A program made the position numbers and the translations under genes. A stretch of 7,558 nucleotides of DNA. Source: Dehalococcoidales bacterium. GTDB lineage: Bacteria; Chloroflexota; Dehalococcoidia; Dehalococcoidales; RBG-16-60-22. Below, in pieces: positions 1-5,121 of the stretch. Within the stretch, counting starts at the first letter, position 1. Each line of letters opens with the position of its first letter. Location: assembly GCA_016783105.1 (NCBI GenBank), contig JADHXF010000070.1, positions 1 to 7,558 of the forward strand, written 5' to 3'. The notes beneath the pieces were generated by a model that worked only from the letters and a program-made list of their open reading frames with translations, ran no database searches and had not been told where the DNA came from.

Positions 1-105
1 GGAAGGCCAGCGCGCGGCTCCCTGTTCTCCGGTTATTCGGGAAAGGGGGTCGAGTTTGGCCTTCATCCCCGGTGATAACGCTTCCAGATAACTCCTCGTC
101 GCCAT
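1..105 (-). CDS. N-terminus of an unrecognised protein (partial, runs off left edge)
   Basis: An open frame of 35 codons starts with ATG at 105 and stays open to the window edge. The visible protein begins MATRSYLEALSPGMKAKL and continues with a mixed polar stretch. No signal peptide, membrane segment or recognisable motif is visible in this short piece, so no function is proposed. The start is well supported by an AAGGAGGTG Shine-Dalgarno (112-120 on the plus strand as CACCTCCTT) six bases upstream. It is divergent from uvrB, so the 210 bases between them hold both sets of control signals. Confidence 0.6.
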   Translation of the reverse strand, partial: MATRSYLEALSPGMKAKLDPLSRITGEQGAARWPS

Positions 106-111
106 TTTCCC

Positions 112-120
112 CACCTCCTT
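112..120 (-). promoter_or_regulatory. Strong Shine-Dalgarno for the left-edge minus-strand gene
   Basis: CACCTCCTT on the plus strand reads AAGGAGGTG on the minus strand, an almost perfect anti-SD match, six bases before the ATG at 105. It decides that start and shows that this organism uses SD-led initiation, in contrast to uvrB and the antitoxin gene. Confidence 0.7.
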
Positions 121-256
121 CTGAGCATAATATCATTAGAATAGTCAAATAAACATCCATCTTAAGTAATCCTTTCCCTGGTACTTTCGTCTGATTTAAA
201 CCGGATTGCTTTCTCCTGCAGCACAATGAAGCAGTGCAGTCATGCCTTGAATTTCA

Positions 257-285
257 TTGAAGCCATTACGACAACAGGATATACT
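257..285 (+). promoter_or_regulatory. Candidate sigma-70 promoter for uvrB
   Basis: TTGAAG at 257-262 and TATACT at 280-285 are separated by 17 bases, close to the TTGACA/TATAAT consensus. Predicted transcription would start near 292, giving a leader of about 24 bases with no Shine-Dalgarno. A second -10-like TATAAT at 305-310 lies only five bases before the uvrB ATG (see findings). Confidence 0.45.
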
Positions 286-315
286 ATGTTTAGAATCATA
301 TTCTTATAATCAGCC

Positions 316-2304
316 ATGCCAGGTTTTAAAATTGTTTCCGATTTCAAGATGACCGGCGACCAACCCCAGGCGGTGGACAAGCTGGTGGATGGTCTTGACA
401 GTGGTTTCCACCGGCAGACGTTGCTCGGGGTTACGGGCAGCGGCAAGACCTTCACCATGGCCAACGTGGTTGAGCGGGTGCAGCGGCCCACCCTGGTCAT
501 CTGCCACAATAAGACGCTGGCGGCACAGCTTGCCAGCGAGTTCCGCGAGTTCTTCCCCGATAATGCCGTGGAATACTTCGTCAGCTACTACGATTACTAC
601 CAGCCGGAAGCTTACGTCCCGCGCACCGACACCTATATCGAGAAGGAAATAGACATCAACGAGGAAATTGATAAGCTGCGCCACGCCGCCACCAAAGCCC
701 TCTTTGAGCGACGCGACGTGCTCATCGTCGCCTCGGTGTCCTGCATCTACAGCCTTGGCGAGCCTGGGGAGTATCGCAGCTTCGTGGTCAGCCTGAAACG
801 GGGAGAAAGCTATGGCCGACAGAGCCTCCTCCGCAAGCTGGTGGACATGCAGTACGAGCGCAACGACATCGATTTCACCCGCGGCCGGTTCCGTGTCCGC
901 GGTGACACCCTGGAGATACAGCCGTCTTACGAGGAGCTGGCGCTGCGCTTCGAGTTCTTCGGCGATGAAATCGACCGCATCGTCAAGATAGACCCGCTCA
1001 CAGGGGAGCTACTCGCCGAGCTTGACTCCATAGATATCTACCCCGCCAAGCACTTCGTCACCTCGCATGATAAGCTAGTGCTGGCGCTTGAGAGCATCAA
1101 ACTGGAGCTTGAGGAAAGGCTTGCCGTACTCAAAAGGCAGGGCAAGCTGCTGGAAGCCGCCCGCCTGGAGCAGAGGACCAACTACGACCTGGAGATGCTA
1201 CGTGAGGCCGGTTACTGCCACGCCGTGGAAAACTACTCCCGCCACCTCTCCCAGCGGGCGCCGGGAAGCCCGCCCTGGACGCTCATCAACTACTTTCCCG
1301 ACGACTTCCTGCTTTTTGTCGATGAGTCACATATGACCCTGCCCCAGGTACGCGGCATGTACCACGGTGACCGCTCCCGCAAGGAGACGCTGGTGGAATA
1401 CGGCTTCCGTTTGCCCTCGGCGCTGGACAACCGACCGTTCAATTTCACCGAGTTCAACGAGCGCATCAACCAGGTTATCTATGCCTCCGCCACCCCCGCC
1501 GACTACGAATACGAGCACAGCCAGCAGGTCGTGGAACAGGTCGTCCGCCCCACCGGCCTCCTGGAGCCCACAATCGAGGTCAAGCCGCCGAAAGGACAGA
1601 TTGACGACCTCCTCGACCAGATAAAGACCAGGGTCGATAAAGGGGAGCGCTGTCTGATAACCACGCTGACCAAGCGGATGGCGGAGGAACTGGCCGATTA
1701 CCTCATTGAGATGGGTGTCCGGACACACTACCTCCACTCTGAAATTGACACGCTGGAAAGGGTGGAGATACTGCGCAACCTCCGCCTTGGTGTCCATGAC
1801 GTCGTCGTTGGCATCAACCTGCTGCGCGAGGGACTCGACCTTCCCGAGGTCAGCCTGGTAGCCATACTGGATGCGGACAAGGAAGGCTACCTGCGGTCGA
1901 AAGGAGCCCTCATCCAGACCATGGGGCGCGCGGCACGCCACATTGGCGGCCACGTCATCATGTACGCCGATACCACCACCGGCTCCATGAAGGCCGCCAT
2001 TGACGAGACCAAGCGCCGCCGGCAGATTCAGGAAGCGTACAACCGCGAGCACGGCATAACCCCGCAGGGAATCAGAAAAGCGATTCGTGACATCACGAAA
2101 CGGGTAAAGATGGTGGCGGAAGCACGCACCTCGTATGATGCCGAAGCCCCGGTATCGAAAGAGGACGTGGCCCGGCTCATCAAAGAACTCGAAACGCAGA
2201 TGAAGTCCGCCGCCAGAAGCCTCGAGTTTGAAAAGGCGGCGCTGCTCCGCGACCGCATCATAGAATTACGCCATGAATTTGACCAGGTGGAAATAAAGAG
2301 GTAA
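316..2304 (+). CDS. uvrB: UvrB, excinuclease ABC subunit B
   Basis: A complete 662-residue protein of normal family length. UvrB is the DNA-damage-verifying helicase-like subunit of cytoplasmic UvrABC nucleotide excision repair. It receives damaged DNA from UvrA and positions UvrC for the dual incisions. Visible motifs are Walker A GVTGSGKT (38-45), the beta-hairpin [10 protein letters not shown] that inserts between the strands (91-100), DESH motif II (336-339), YASATP motif III (389-393), motif V around REGLDLP (504-510), motif [10 protein letters not shown] (534-541), and the C-terminal UVR coiled-coil that contacts UvrC (about 615-655). The start [10 protein letters not shown] matches the usual UvrB N-terminus, but no Shine-Dalgarno precedes it. 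It is followed after 26 bases by the selenoprotein gene on the same strand, so co-transcription is likely. No missing residues or frameshift were seen. Confidence 0.98.
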   Translation: MPGFKIVSDFKMTGDQPQAVDKLVDGLDSGFHRQTLLGVTGSGKTFTMANVVERVQRPTLVICHNKTLAAQLASEFREFFPDNAVEYFVSYYDYYQPEAYVPRTDTYIEKEIDINEEIDKLRHAATKALFERRDVLIVASVSCIYSLGEPGEYRSFVVSLKRGESYGRQSLLRKLVDMQYERNDIDFTRGRFRVRGDTLEIQPSYEELALRFEFFGDEIDRIVKIDPLTGELLAELDSIDIYPAKHFVTSHDKLVLALESIKLELEERLAVLKRQGKLLEAARLEQRTNYDLEMLREAGYCHAVENYSRHLSQRAPGSPPWTLINYFPDDFLLFVDESHMTLPQVRGMYHGDRSRKETLVEYGFRLPSALDNRPFNFTEFNERINQVIYASATPADYEYEHSQQVVEQVVRPTGLLEPTIEVKPPKGQIDDLLDQIKTRVDKGERCLITTLTKRMAEELADYLIEMGVRTHYLHSEIDTLERVEILRNLRLGVHDVVVGINLLREGLDLPEVSLVAILDADKEGYLRSKGALIQTMGRAARHIGGHVIMYADTTTGSMKAAIDETKRRRQIQEAYNREHGITPQGIRKAIRDITKRVKMVAEARTSYDAEAPVSKEDVARLIKELETQMKSAARSLEFEKAALLRDRIIELRHEFDQVEIKR

Positions 2305-2319
2305 ATTAATACCAAAAAA

Positions 2320-2326
2320 GGGGGAG
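2320..2326 (+). promoter_or_regulatory. Shine-Dalgarno for the selenoprotein gene
   Basis: GGGGGAG stands four bases before ATG 2331. It marks the start upstream of the in-frame TGA as the true one. The alternative TTG at 2433, downstream of the TGA, has no such site. Confidence 0.6.
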
Positions 2327-2330
2327 ACCA

Positions 2331-2831
2331 ATGACAGCTAAAAGCAAGGAAGAGGCCGCCAGCCAGGCCTACCGCAACGGATTGGATTATATGCCCAAAT
2401 ACCACGGCTGAGGCCAGTGCACTGTTCTTGCGTTGCAAGAAGCGCTTGACATGAGGGACGACAACCTCTTCAAAGCCGCCAGCGGACTCGGCGGCGGACT
2501 CGGCCAGATGAACGACGTCTGCGGCGCCCTGCTGGGGGCCAGCCTGATGCTCAGTGTGAAGTACGGGCGCAGCCGGGAAGAAATTGAAGACTATGAAATA
2601 GCGAAAAGCTCCTATCTCCCCGTAGCCAGATTATACAAATGGTTTGAAAAAGAGTTCGGTTCCGCCACCTGCCGGGGAGTCCGCACCAGGATGGCCGGCG
2701 TTTTCTATGACACCAAGATACCCTGGCAGAAGGAAATGGCCGATGAGGCCGGGCTGCCGGCAATGTGCGCCGAGCTGGCGGCAAAAACAGCCGCCCATAC
2801 GGCGGAAATGCTCTGGGACGGCACCGAATAA
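2331..2831 (+). CDS. C-GCAxxG-C-C family redox protein, probable selenoprotein (TGA at 2409 read as Sec27)
   Basis: One continuous frame of 166 residues runs from an SD-led ATG through an in-frame TGA (codon 27) to TAA at 2829-2831. The protein before the TGA (KYHG) and after it (GQCTVLALQE) reads as one family member. Position 27 is where I expect the first conserved cysteine of this family (compare YNCAQSV), giving U27-G-Q-C30, a redox UxxC motif. Further family marks are the glycine-rich SGLGGGLGQM (51-60), C64 in DVCGALLGA (62-70), C114 in FGSATC, and C146. The family is thought to be redox-active, with cysteines that may bind a metal or cluster. Its substrate is unknown, and there is no signal peptide or haem CXXCH. 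The gene lies 26 bases after uvrB, probably in its transcript. The alternative is a nonsense-mutated gene. The stem-loop at 2416-2446 and the otherwise clean frame argue against that. Confidence 0.82.
2409..2446 (+). promoter_or_regulatory. Bacterial SECIS-like element (UGA plus stem-loop)
   Basis: The UGA at 2409-2411 is followed by a perfect 7-bp stem, TTCTTGC (2425-2431) with GCAAGAA (2435-2441), capped by loop GTT (2432-2434). Below it, a four-base 5' bulge (2421-2424) sits over a second helix, 2416-2420 with 2442-2446, one pair being G-U. The loop begins with G followed by U, 21-22 bases after the UGA. This is close to the geometry and GU loop of the E. coli fdhF SECIS bound by SelB. The function is inferred from that likeness. 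Confidence 0.75.
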
Positions 2832-2852
2832 GAAAAAAAGACGTAGCTCACC

Positions 2853-3002
2853 GTGGTGGAAGACAGCAAGTCAGATATAGATACCAGGCAGGAGCGCCGC
2901 GAGGAGAAGCTCCGGAAAAAGCGGGCGCGGGTGAAAAAGCACGGCAAAAACCTGGCCCGGGTCTACATGGACGCCATTTTGAAGAGGTTAAGGCACAGGT
3001 AG
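2853..3002 (+). CDS. Small basic hypothetical protein (49 aa)
   Basis: GTG at 2853 (or GTG at 2856) opens a 49-residue frame ending TAG at 3000-3002. The protein is very rich in Arg, Lys and Glu, with a helical run RQERREEKLRKKRARVKKHG followed by NLARVYMDAILKRLRHR. It is probably a single long charged helix that might bind nucleic acid or a partner protein, which is inference only. I have the impression that similar short basic proteins recur in Dehalococcoidia but cannot check it. There is no clear Shine-Dalgarno. It sits 21 bases after the selenoprotein gene, so coupled transcription is likely. The last codons (MDAILKRL) reappear in degenerate form at 3711-3735, beyond the toxin-antitoxin pair, which supports this frame as real coding sequence. 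Confidence 0.5.
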   Translation: MVEDSKSDIDTRQERREEKLRKKRARVKKHGKNLARVYMDAILKRLRHR

Positions 3003-3031
3003 CAGGTTGCTTTGAAAAAATATAAAAGTGG
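2967..3031 (+). repeat. Direct repeat, left copy (3' end of the small basic gene)
   Basis: Positions 2967-2991 match 3711-3735 at 24 of 25 bases (one C/G difference). The likeness continues weakly with indels to a shared TATAAAAG followed by G-rich sequence (3021-3031 here, 3763-3773 there). The copies bracket the toxin-antitoxin pair. Confidence 0.65.
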
Positions 3032-3042
3032 GAATATCCCAC
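3028..3042 (+). promoter_or_regulatory. Operator-like inverted repeat before the antitoxin gene
   Basis: GTGGGA-ATA-TCCCAC is a 6+6 inverted repeat with a three-base centre, ending directly against the -35 box. The half-site TCCCAC recurs at 3054-3059, inside the promoter spacer, 17 bases after the first. The placement suits repression by the antitoxin or toxin-antitoxin complex, as is usual for such modules. This is inferred from position. Confidence 0.55.
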
Positions 3043-3071
3043 TTGACAGATAATCCCACCAATGTTATAAT
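3043..3071 (+). promoter_or_regulatory. Perfect consensus sigma-70 promoter of the toxin-antitoxin operon
   Basis: TTGACA (3043-3048) and TATAAT (3066-3071) are separated by exactly 17 bases, matching the housekeeping consensus at all 12 positions. Transcription should start at about 3078, which is the first base of the GTG start codon, so the mRNA is probably leaderless. Confidence 0.85.
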
Positions 3072-3077
3072 CTCACC

Positions 3078-3362
3078 GTGATGGCTATGATAATAAAAGA
3101 TGAAGAGTTCATAAGGGTAGCCGAGAGCGTGAAGCCGGATGCTAAAAAACGAGTGGTTCTGCCCAAACCACCGGTACAAGAAGGCATCACATATCATATA
3201 TACAGCAACAGAATCGGGCAGATTATTCTGGACCCACAGGTAACCATCCCCGCTTCAGAAGCATGGCTGTTCAATAACCCGGATGCCATTGCGTCAGTTC
3301 GGCGGGGCCTTGCCGATGCTGCACAGGGCAGGGTGTCAAAAGTCGACCTTGATACTCTATAG
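3078..3362 (+). CDS. Antitoxin-like protein with AbrB-type N-terminal region
   Basis: This frame encodes 94 residues from GTG 3078, or 93 from ATG 3081. The order of elements resembles type II antitoxins. KKRVVLPKPPVQEG (23-36) and RIGQIILDP (45-53) recall the swapped-hairpin AbrB/SpoVT DNA-binding fold. The segment AWLFNNPDAIASVRRGLADAAQGRVSKVDL (62-91) recalls the toxin-binding tail of many antitoxins. It would act in the cytoplasm by neutralising the next gene's product and repressing the shared promoter. No Shine-Dalgarno is possible because the promoter ends six bases before the GTG. The toxin gene follows after 11 bases. The family is assigned by pattern only, and a Phd/YefM-like C-terminus is an equally fair description. 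Confidence 0.65.
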   Translation: MMAMIIKDEEFIRVAESVKPDAKKRVVLPKPPVQEGITYHIYSNRIGQIILDPQVTIPASEAWLFNNPDAIASVRRGLADAAQGRVSKVDLDTL

Positions 3363-3373
3363 GGTCAAGCGTT

Positions 3374-3667
3374 TTGTTTGAGCTAGAATGGGCAAATGAA
3401 GCAAGGCAGGCTTACATCCTGCTCAAAGGTGATGCATCCCAAATAAAACGCTGCAAAGCGGTCAAGAAGACCATCAGGTTACTGGTAAGGAATCCACGGT
3501 ACCCTGGCCTCCAGACGCATGAATTCATTAGTCTAACAGGCCCGAATGGGGAAAAGGTTTTTGAAGCATATGCGGAACAGAAGACGCCGGCAGCCTACAG
3601 AGTCTTTTGGTATTATGGTCCTTCAAGGGGTATAATCACCGTTTTCGCAATTACTTCTCACCCATAG
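3374..3667 (+). CDS. RelE/ParE-like toxin
   Basis: 97 residues starting at TTG 3374, which is the only usable start. A weak AGGG (3361-3364) overlaps the antitoxin stop codon. Length, basic charge and the C-terminal strand pattern YRVFWYYGPSRGIITVFAITSHP (75-97) fit the RelE/ParE fold, whose members cut ribosome-bound mRNA or poison gyrase. The N-terminal half ELEWANEARQAYILLKGDASQIKRCKAVKKTIRLL supplies the expected pair of helices. I cannot tell which activity applies. The gene order (antitoxin first, 11-base gap, one strong promoter) supports a type II toxin-antitoxin pair. Confidence 0.65.
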   Translation: MFELEWANEARQAYILLKGDASQIKRCKAVKKTIRLLVRNPRYPGLQTHEFISLTGPNGEKVFEAYAEQKTPAAYRVFWYYGPSRGIITVFAITSHP

Positions 3668-3710
3668 TCACGTCTTAACAAAGGGAAACTATTTCTTCGA
3701 TAACCCGGAT

Positions 3711-3773
3711 ATGGACGCGATTTTGAAGAGGTTAAAAAGGAAAGAAGTGAGGCAAGTTGTATAAAAGGGGAGC
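3711..3773 (+). repeat. Direct repeat, right copy (degenerate tail of the small basic gene)
   Basis: ATGGACGCGATTTTGAAGAGG and the following bases copy 2967-2991 with one mismatch, then drift. In frame it reads MDAILKRLKRKEVRQVV and ends at TAA (3762-3764). No Shine-Dalgarno or upstream coding sequence accompanies it, so it looks like a remnant rather than a gene. The 174 bases between the toxin and the minus-strand module hold nothing else I can identify. Confidence 0.6.
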
Positions 3774-3814
3774 ACTTTCAGTAAGAGTTACGAGTTTGTT
3801 AGCAAAAAGATATA

Positions 3815-3830
3815 ATAACGTGGTAGTTAT
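3815..3830 (-). terminator. Weak possible terminator of the minus-strand module
   Basis: ATAAC (3815-3819) pairs with GTTAT (3826-3830) around a six-base loop, just past the TAG of the HEPN-like gene. On the minus strand it is followed after a few bases by a short T run (CAAAAAGA on the plus strand, 3803-3810). The stem is only 5 bp and AT-rich, so the call is weak. Confidence 0.25.
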
Positions 3831-3841
3831 AGAAATAGGCG

Positions 3842-4591
3842 CTAGGTTTTAGTTTTGCTTCGCAAAATCTCAAATGATTGTTTATAACCTAGGGAAGTCA
3901 GTTTGTAGCCTTGCTGAATATTTCCTTCAATAAATCTCTTTCTGTAGATAGTTCTTATTGCATTTGAAACGGTTGAATTTGCACGTCTGTTCATATCTTT
4001 TTTAATCTGTGAAAACAAAACTGGTGAAGGGAAATAATGAAATAACAGGGTAAGAAGCTCCTCTTCAGCGGTTCCAGCCTTAAGAACAAGCCTTCTGTCG
4101 CCGAAATCTTCAACTAAAATGTTAACCGGTATCTGTATAAATTCAATGAGCTTACTTGCCGTAGACATATCACTTACTAGCAAATATCTAACTAGTTCGG
4201 AGAGCATCCACTGACTTGATGAAAAAAGGTGTTGAAGATCATATATGTTGGGGTTAACCTCACCCTTATGAGCAATGCTTCGCTTACTACGGAGAGTATA
4301 ACTTGCACGTGCTACACGTGCGAGAGTTATTCGCAAATCGTCAGGTATATTAGCAGAGCGAGACTCAAGATTTTTTAAATAGTCGTCAACCTTTGGATTC
4401 TTATCATATTTGCCATGCTCTAGGAACTGAAGGATTTGCACAACTGTTTCTATAAACTTACCTGGTGCTGACCTCTCCAATGTCTCGGTTGAGAGGTCAG
4501 ATTTTATCAATACGAAGTTATCAACAACATCGGAGGCAAGCTCTGATGGAAGAAACTCCTTTAGCTTTTCTATTAATTCGGAGGGTATCAT
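3842..4591 (-). CDS. HEPN-like / winged-helix protein of a two-gene accessory module
   Basis: 249 residues with no membrane segments. The central helical part contains TLRSKRSIAHKGEVN (99-113). R101 and H108 fit the RxxxxxxH (Rx4-6H) signature of HEPN ribonucleases, and it is followed by a long helix SSSQWMLSELVRYLL. The C-terminal part (about 176-245, AEEELLTLLFHYF through YKLTSLGYKQSFEIL) reads as a winged helix-turn-helix. HEPN domains are common in toxin, abortive-infection and CRISPR RNases. A role in RNA cleavage or host defence is therefore inferred, not shown. Its ATG overlaps the stop of the upstream gene by four bases (ATGA), with no own Shine-Dalgarno, so translation was coupled to that gene, which is now broken by an IS. 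Base composition is clearly more AT-rich than uvrB, suggesting transfer. Confidence 0.6.
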   Translation of the reverse strand: MIPSELIEKLKEFLPSELASDVVDNFVLIKSDLSTETLERSAPGKFIETVVQILQFLEHGKYDKNPKVDDYLKNLESRSANIPDDLRITLARVARASYTLRSKRSIAHKGEVNPNIYDLQHLFSSSQWMLSELVRYLLVSDMSTASKLIEFIQIPVNILVEDFGDRRLVLKAGTAEEELLTLLFHYFPSPVLFSQIKKDMNRRANSTVSNAIRTIYRKRFIEGNIQQGYKLTSLGYKQSFEILRSKTKT

Positions 4592-5025
4592 GACGCCAAA
4601 TTTTTAATTAATTCCGCAGCCTTTTTTTGACCAGGAATTGTAAGAACCCAGTTCTTACCCTGAGCCAAGAATATGTTCTTTTGCTTCTTCATGATAGAGG
4701 AAAAATTTGCCGAATCATGTGAAGCATAATGTTTGCACATGTCAATGAGTATACCTTTCGGAATGTCAGGAGACCCTGTTTCAAGCATATTCTTTACACC
4801 CAAGAGAAGAGCTAAATTAAACTGCCGTCCTGTTTTACCCTTCTCTTTTAAGTCATTCACGATAATCTGATATTCGCTGCCATCAAAATGATATACTCTT
4901 GTCCATTCTTCATCAGAAATGCCATTTTGGGCAAAGAAAGCTAAAGCAGACTTAGGGATCTCCGTAACGGGAGTACCAGGGGCGAAAGTTTGAGCACTTG
5001 CTGAAATAGCTTGTCCTCTAACTAG
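4588..5025 (-). pseudogene. 3' piece of the IS-interrupted partner gene
   Basis: This is the main body of a gene whose first 36 codons lie at 6577-6684, beyond the IS. Joined across one copy of the 8-bp target duplication, the protein has 179 residues and no stop. This piece supplies residue 37 onward (RGQAISASAQTFAPG...). The last 60 or so residues (SPDIPKGILIDMC through LTIPGQKKAAELIKNL) look like a winged helix ending in a helix. I do not recognise the family. In the present allele an open frame extends from an ATG at 5151 inside the IS, so a chimeric protein with an IS-encoded N-terminus is possible but has no visible start signal. Its TGA overlaps the HEPN-like gene's ATG. Confidence 0.75.
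5018..5025 (+). repeat. Target-site duplication, left copy
   Basis: CTAACTAG abuts the left IS end and is repeated exactly at 6575-6582. The bases on either side of the two copies differ, so the duplication is exactly 8 bp. Confidence 0.85.
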
Positions 5026-5045
5026 TTTCCCCTGAAAAAGTCGAG
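5026..5045 (+). repeat. Left terminal inverted repeat of the IS
   Basis: The left end begins TTTCCCCTGAAA. It matches the reverse complement of 6555-6574 at 16 of 20 positions, including an unbroken CCCCTGAAA. Confidence 0.85.
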
Positions 5046-5047
5046 TG

Positions 5048-5076
5048 TAGTCAAGCGTGAGCGAAGCTGGTAAAAT
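5048..5076 (+). promoter_or_regulatory. Candidate transposase promoter
   Basis: TAGTCA (5048-5053) and TAAAAT (5071-5076) are 17 bases apart, at 4/6 and 5/6 consensus. Both lie inside the IS just after the left repeat, the usual place for a transposase promoter. Confidence 0.4.
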
Positions 5077-5121
5077 AGGGGTAAAGGATTTATCCTGAAG
5101 GACTAGAAGGGGGTGACTCCG

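Noticed and set aside
1327..2052. A 241-codon minus-strand open frame inside uvrB
   Set aside because: It lies wholly antisense to the conserved helicase domain. It is an expected by-product of GC-rich coding sequence and has no ribosome site or family likeness.
2433..2831. A separate 132-residue gene starting at TTG 2433
   Set aside because: It is in the same frame as the SD-led ATG 2331, has no ribosome site, and would lack the UxxC centre and N-terminal helix. Read-through of the TGA explains the region better.
2765..3025. An 86-codon plus-strand frame spanning the selenoprotein end and the small gene
   Set aside because: It overlaps two better-supported genes in another frame. Its Gly/Arg/Pro-rich composition is typical of a shadow frame.
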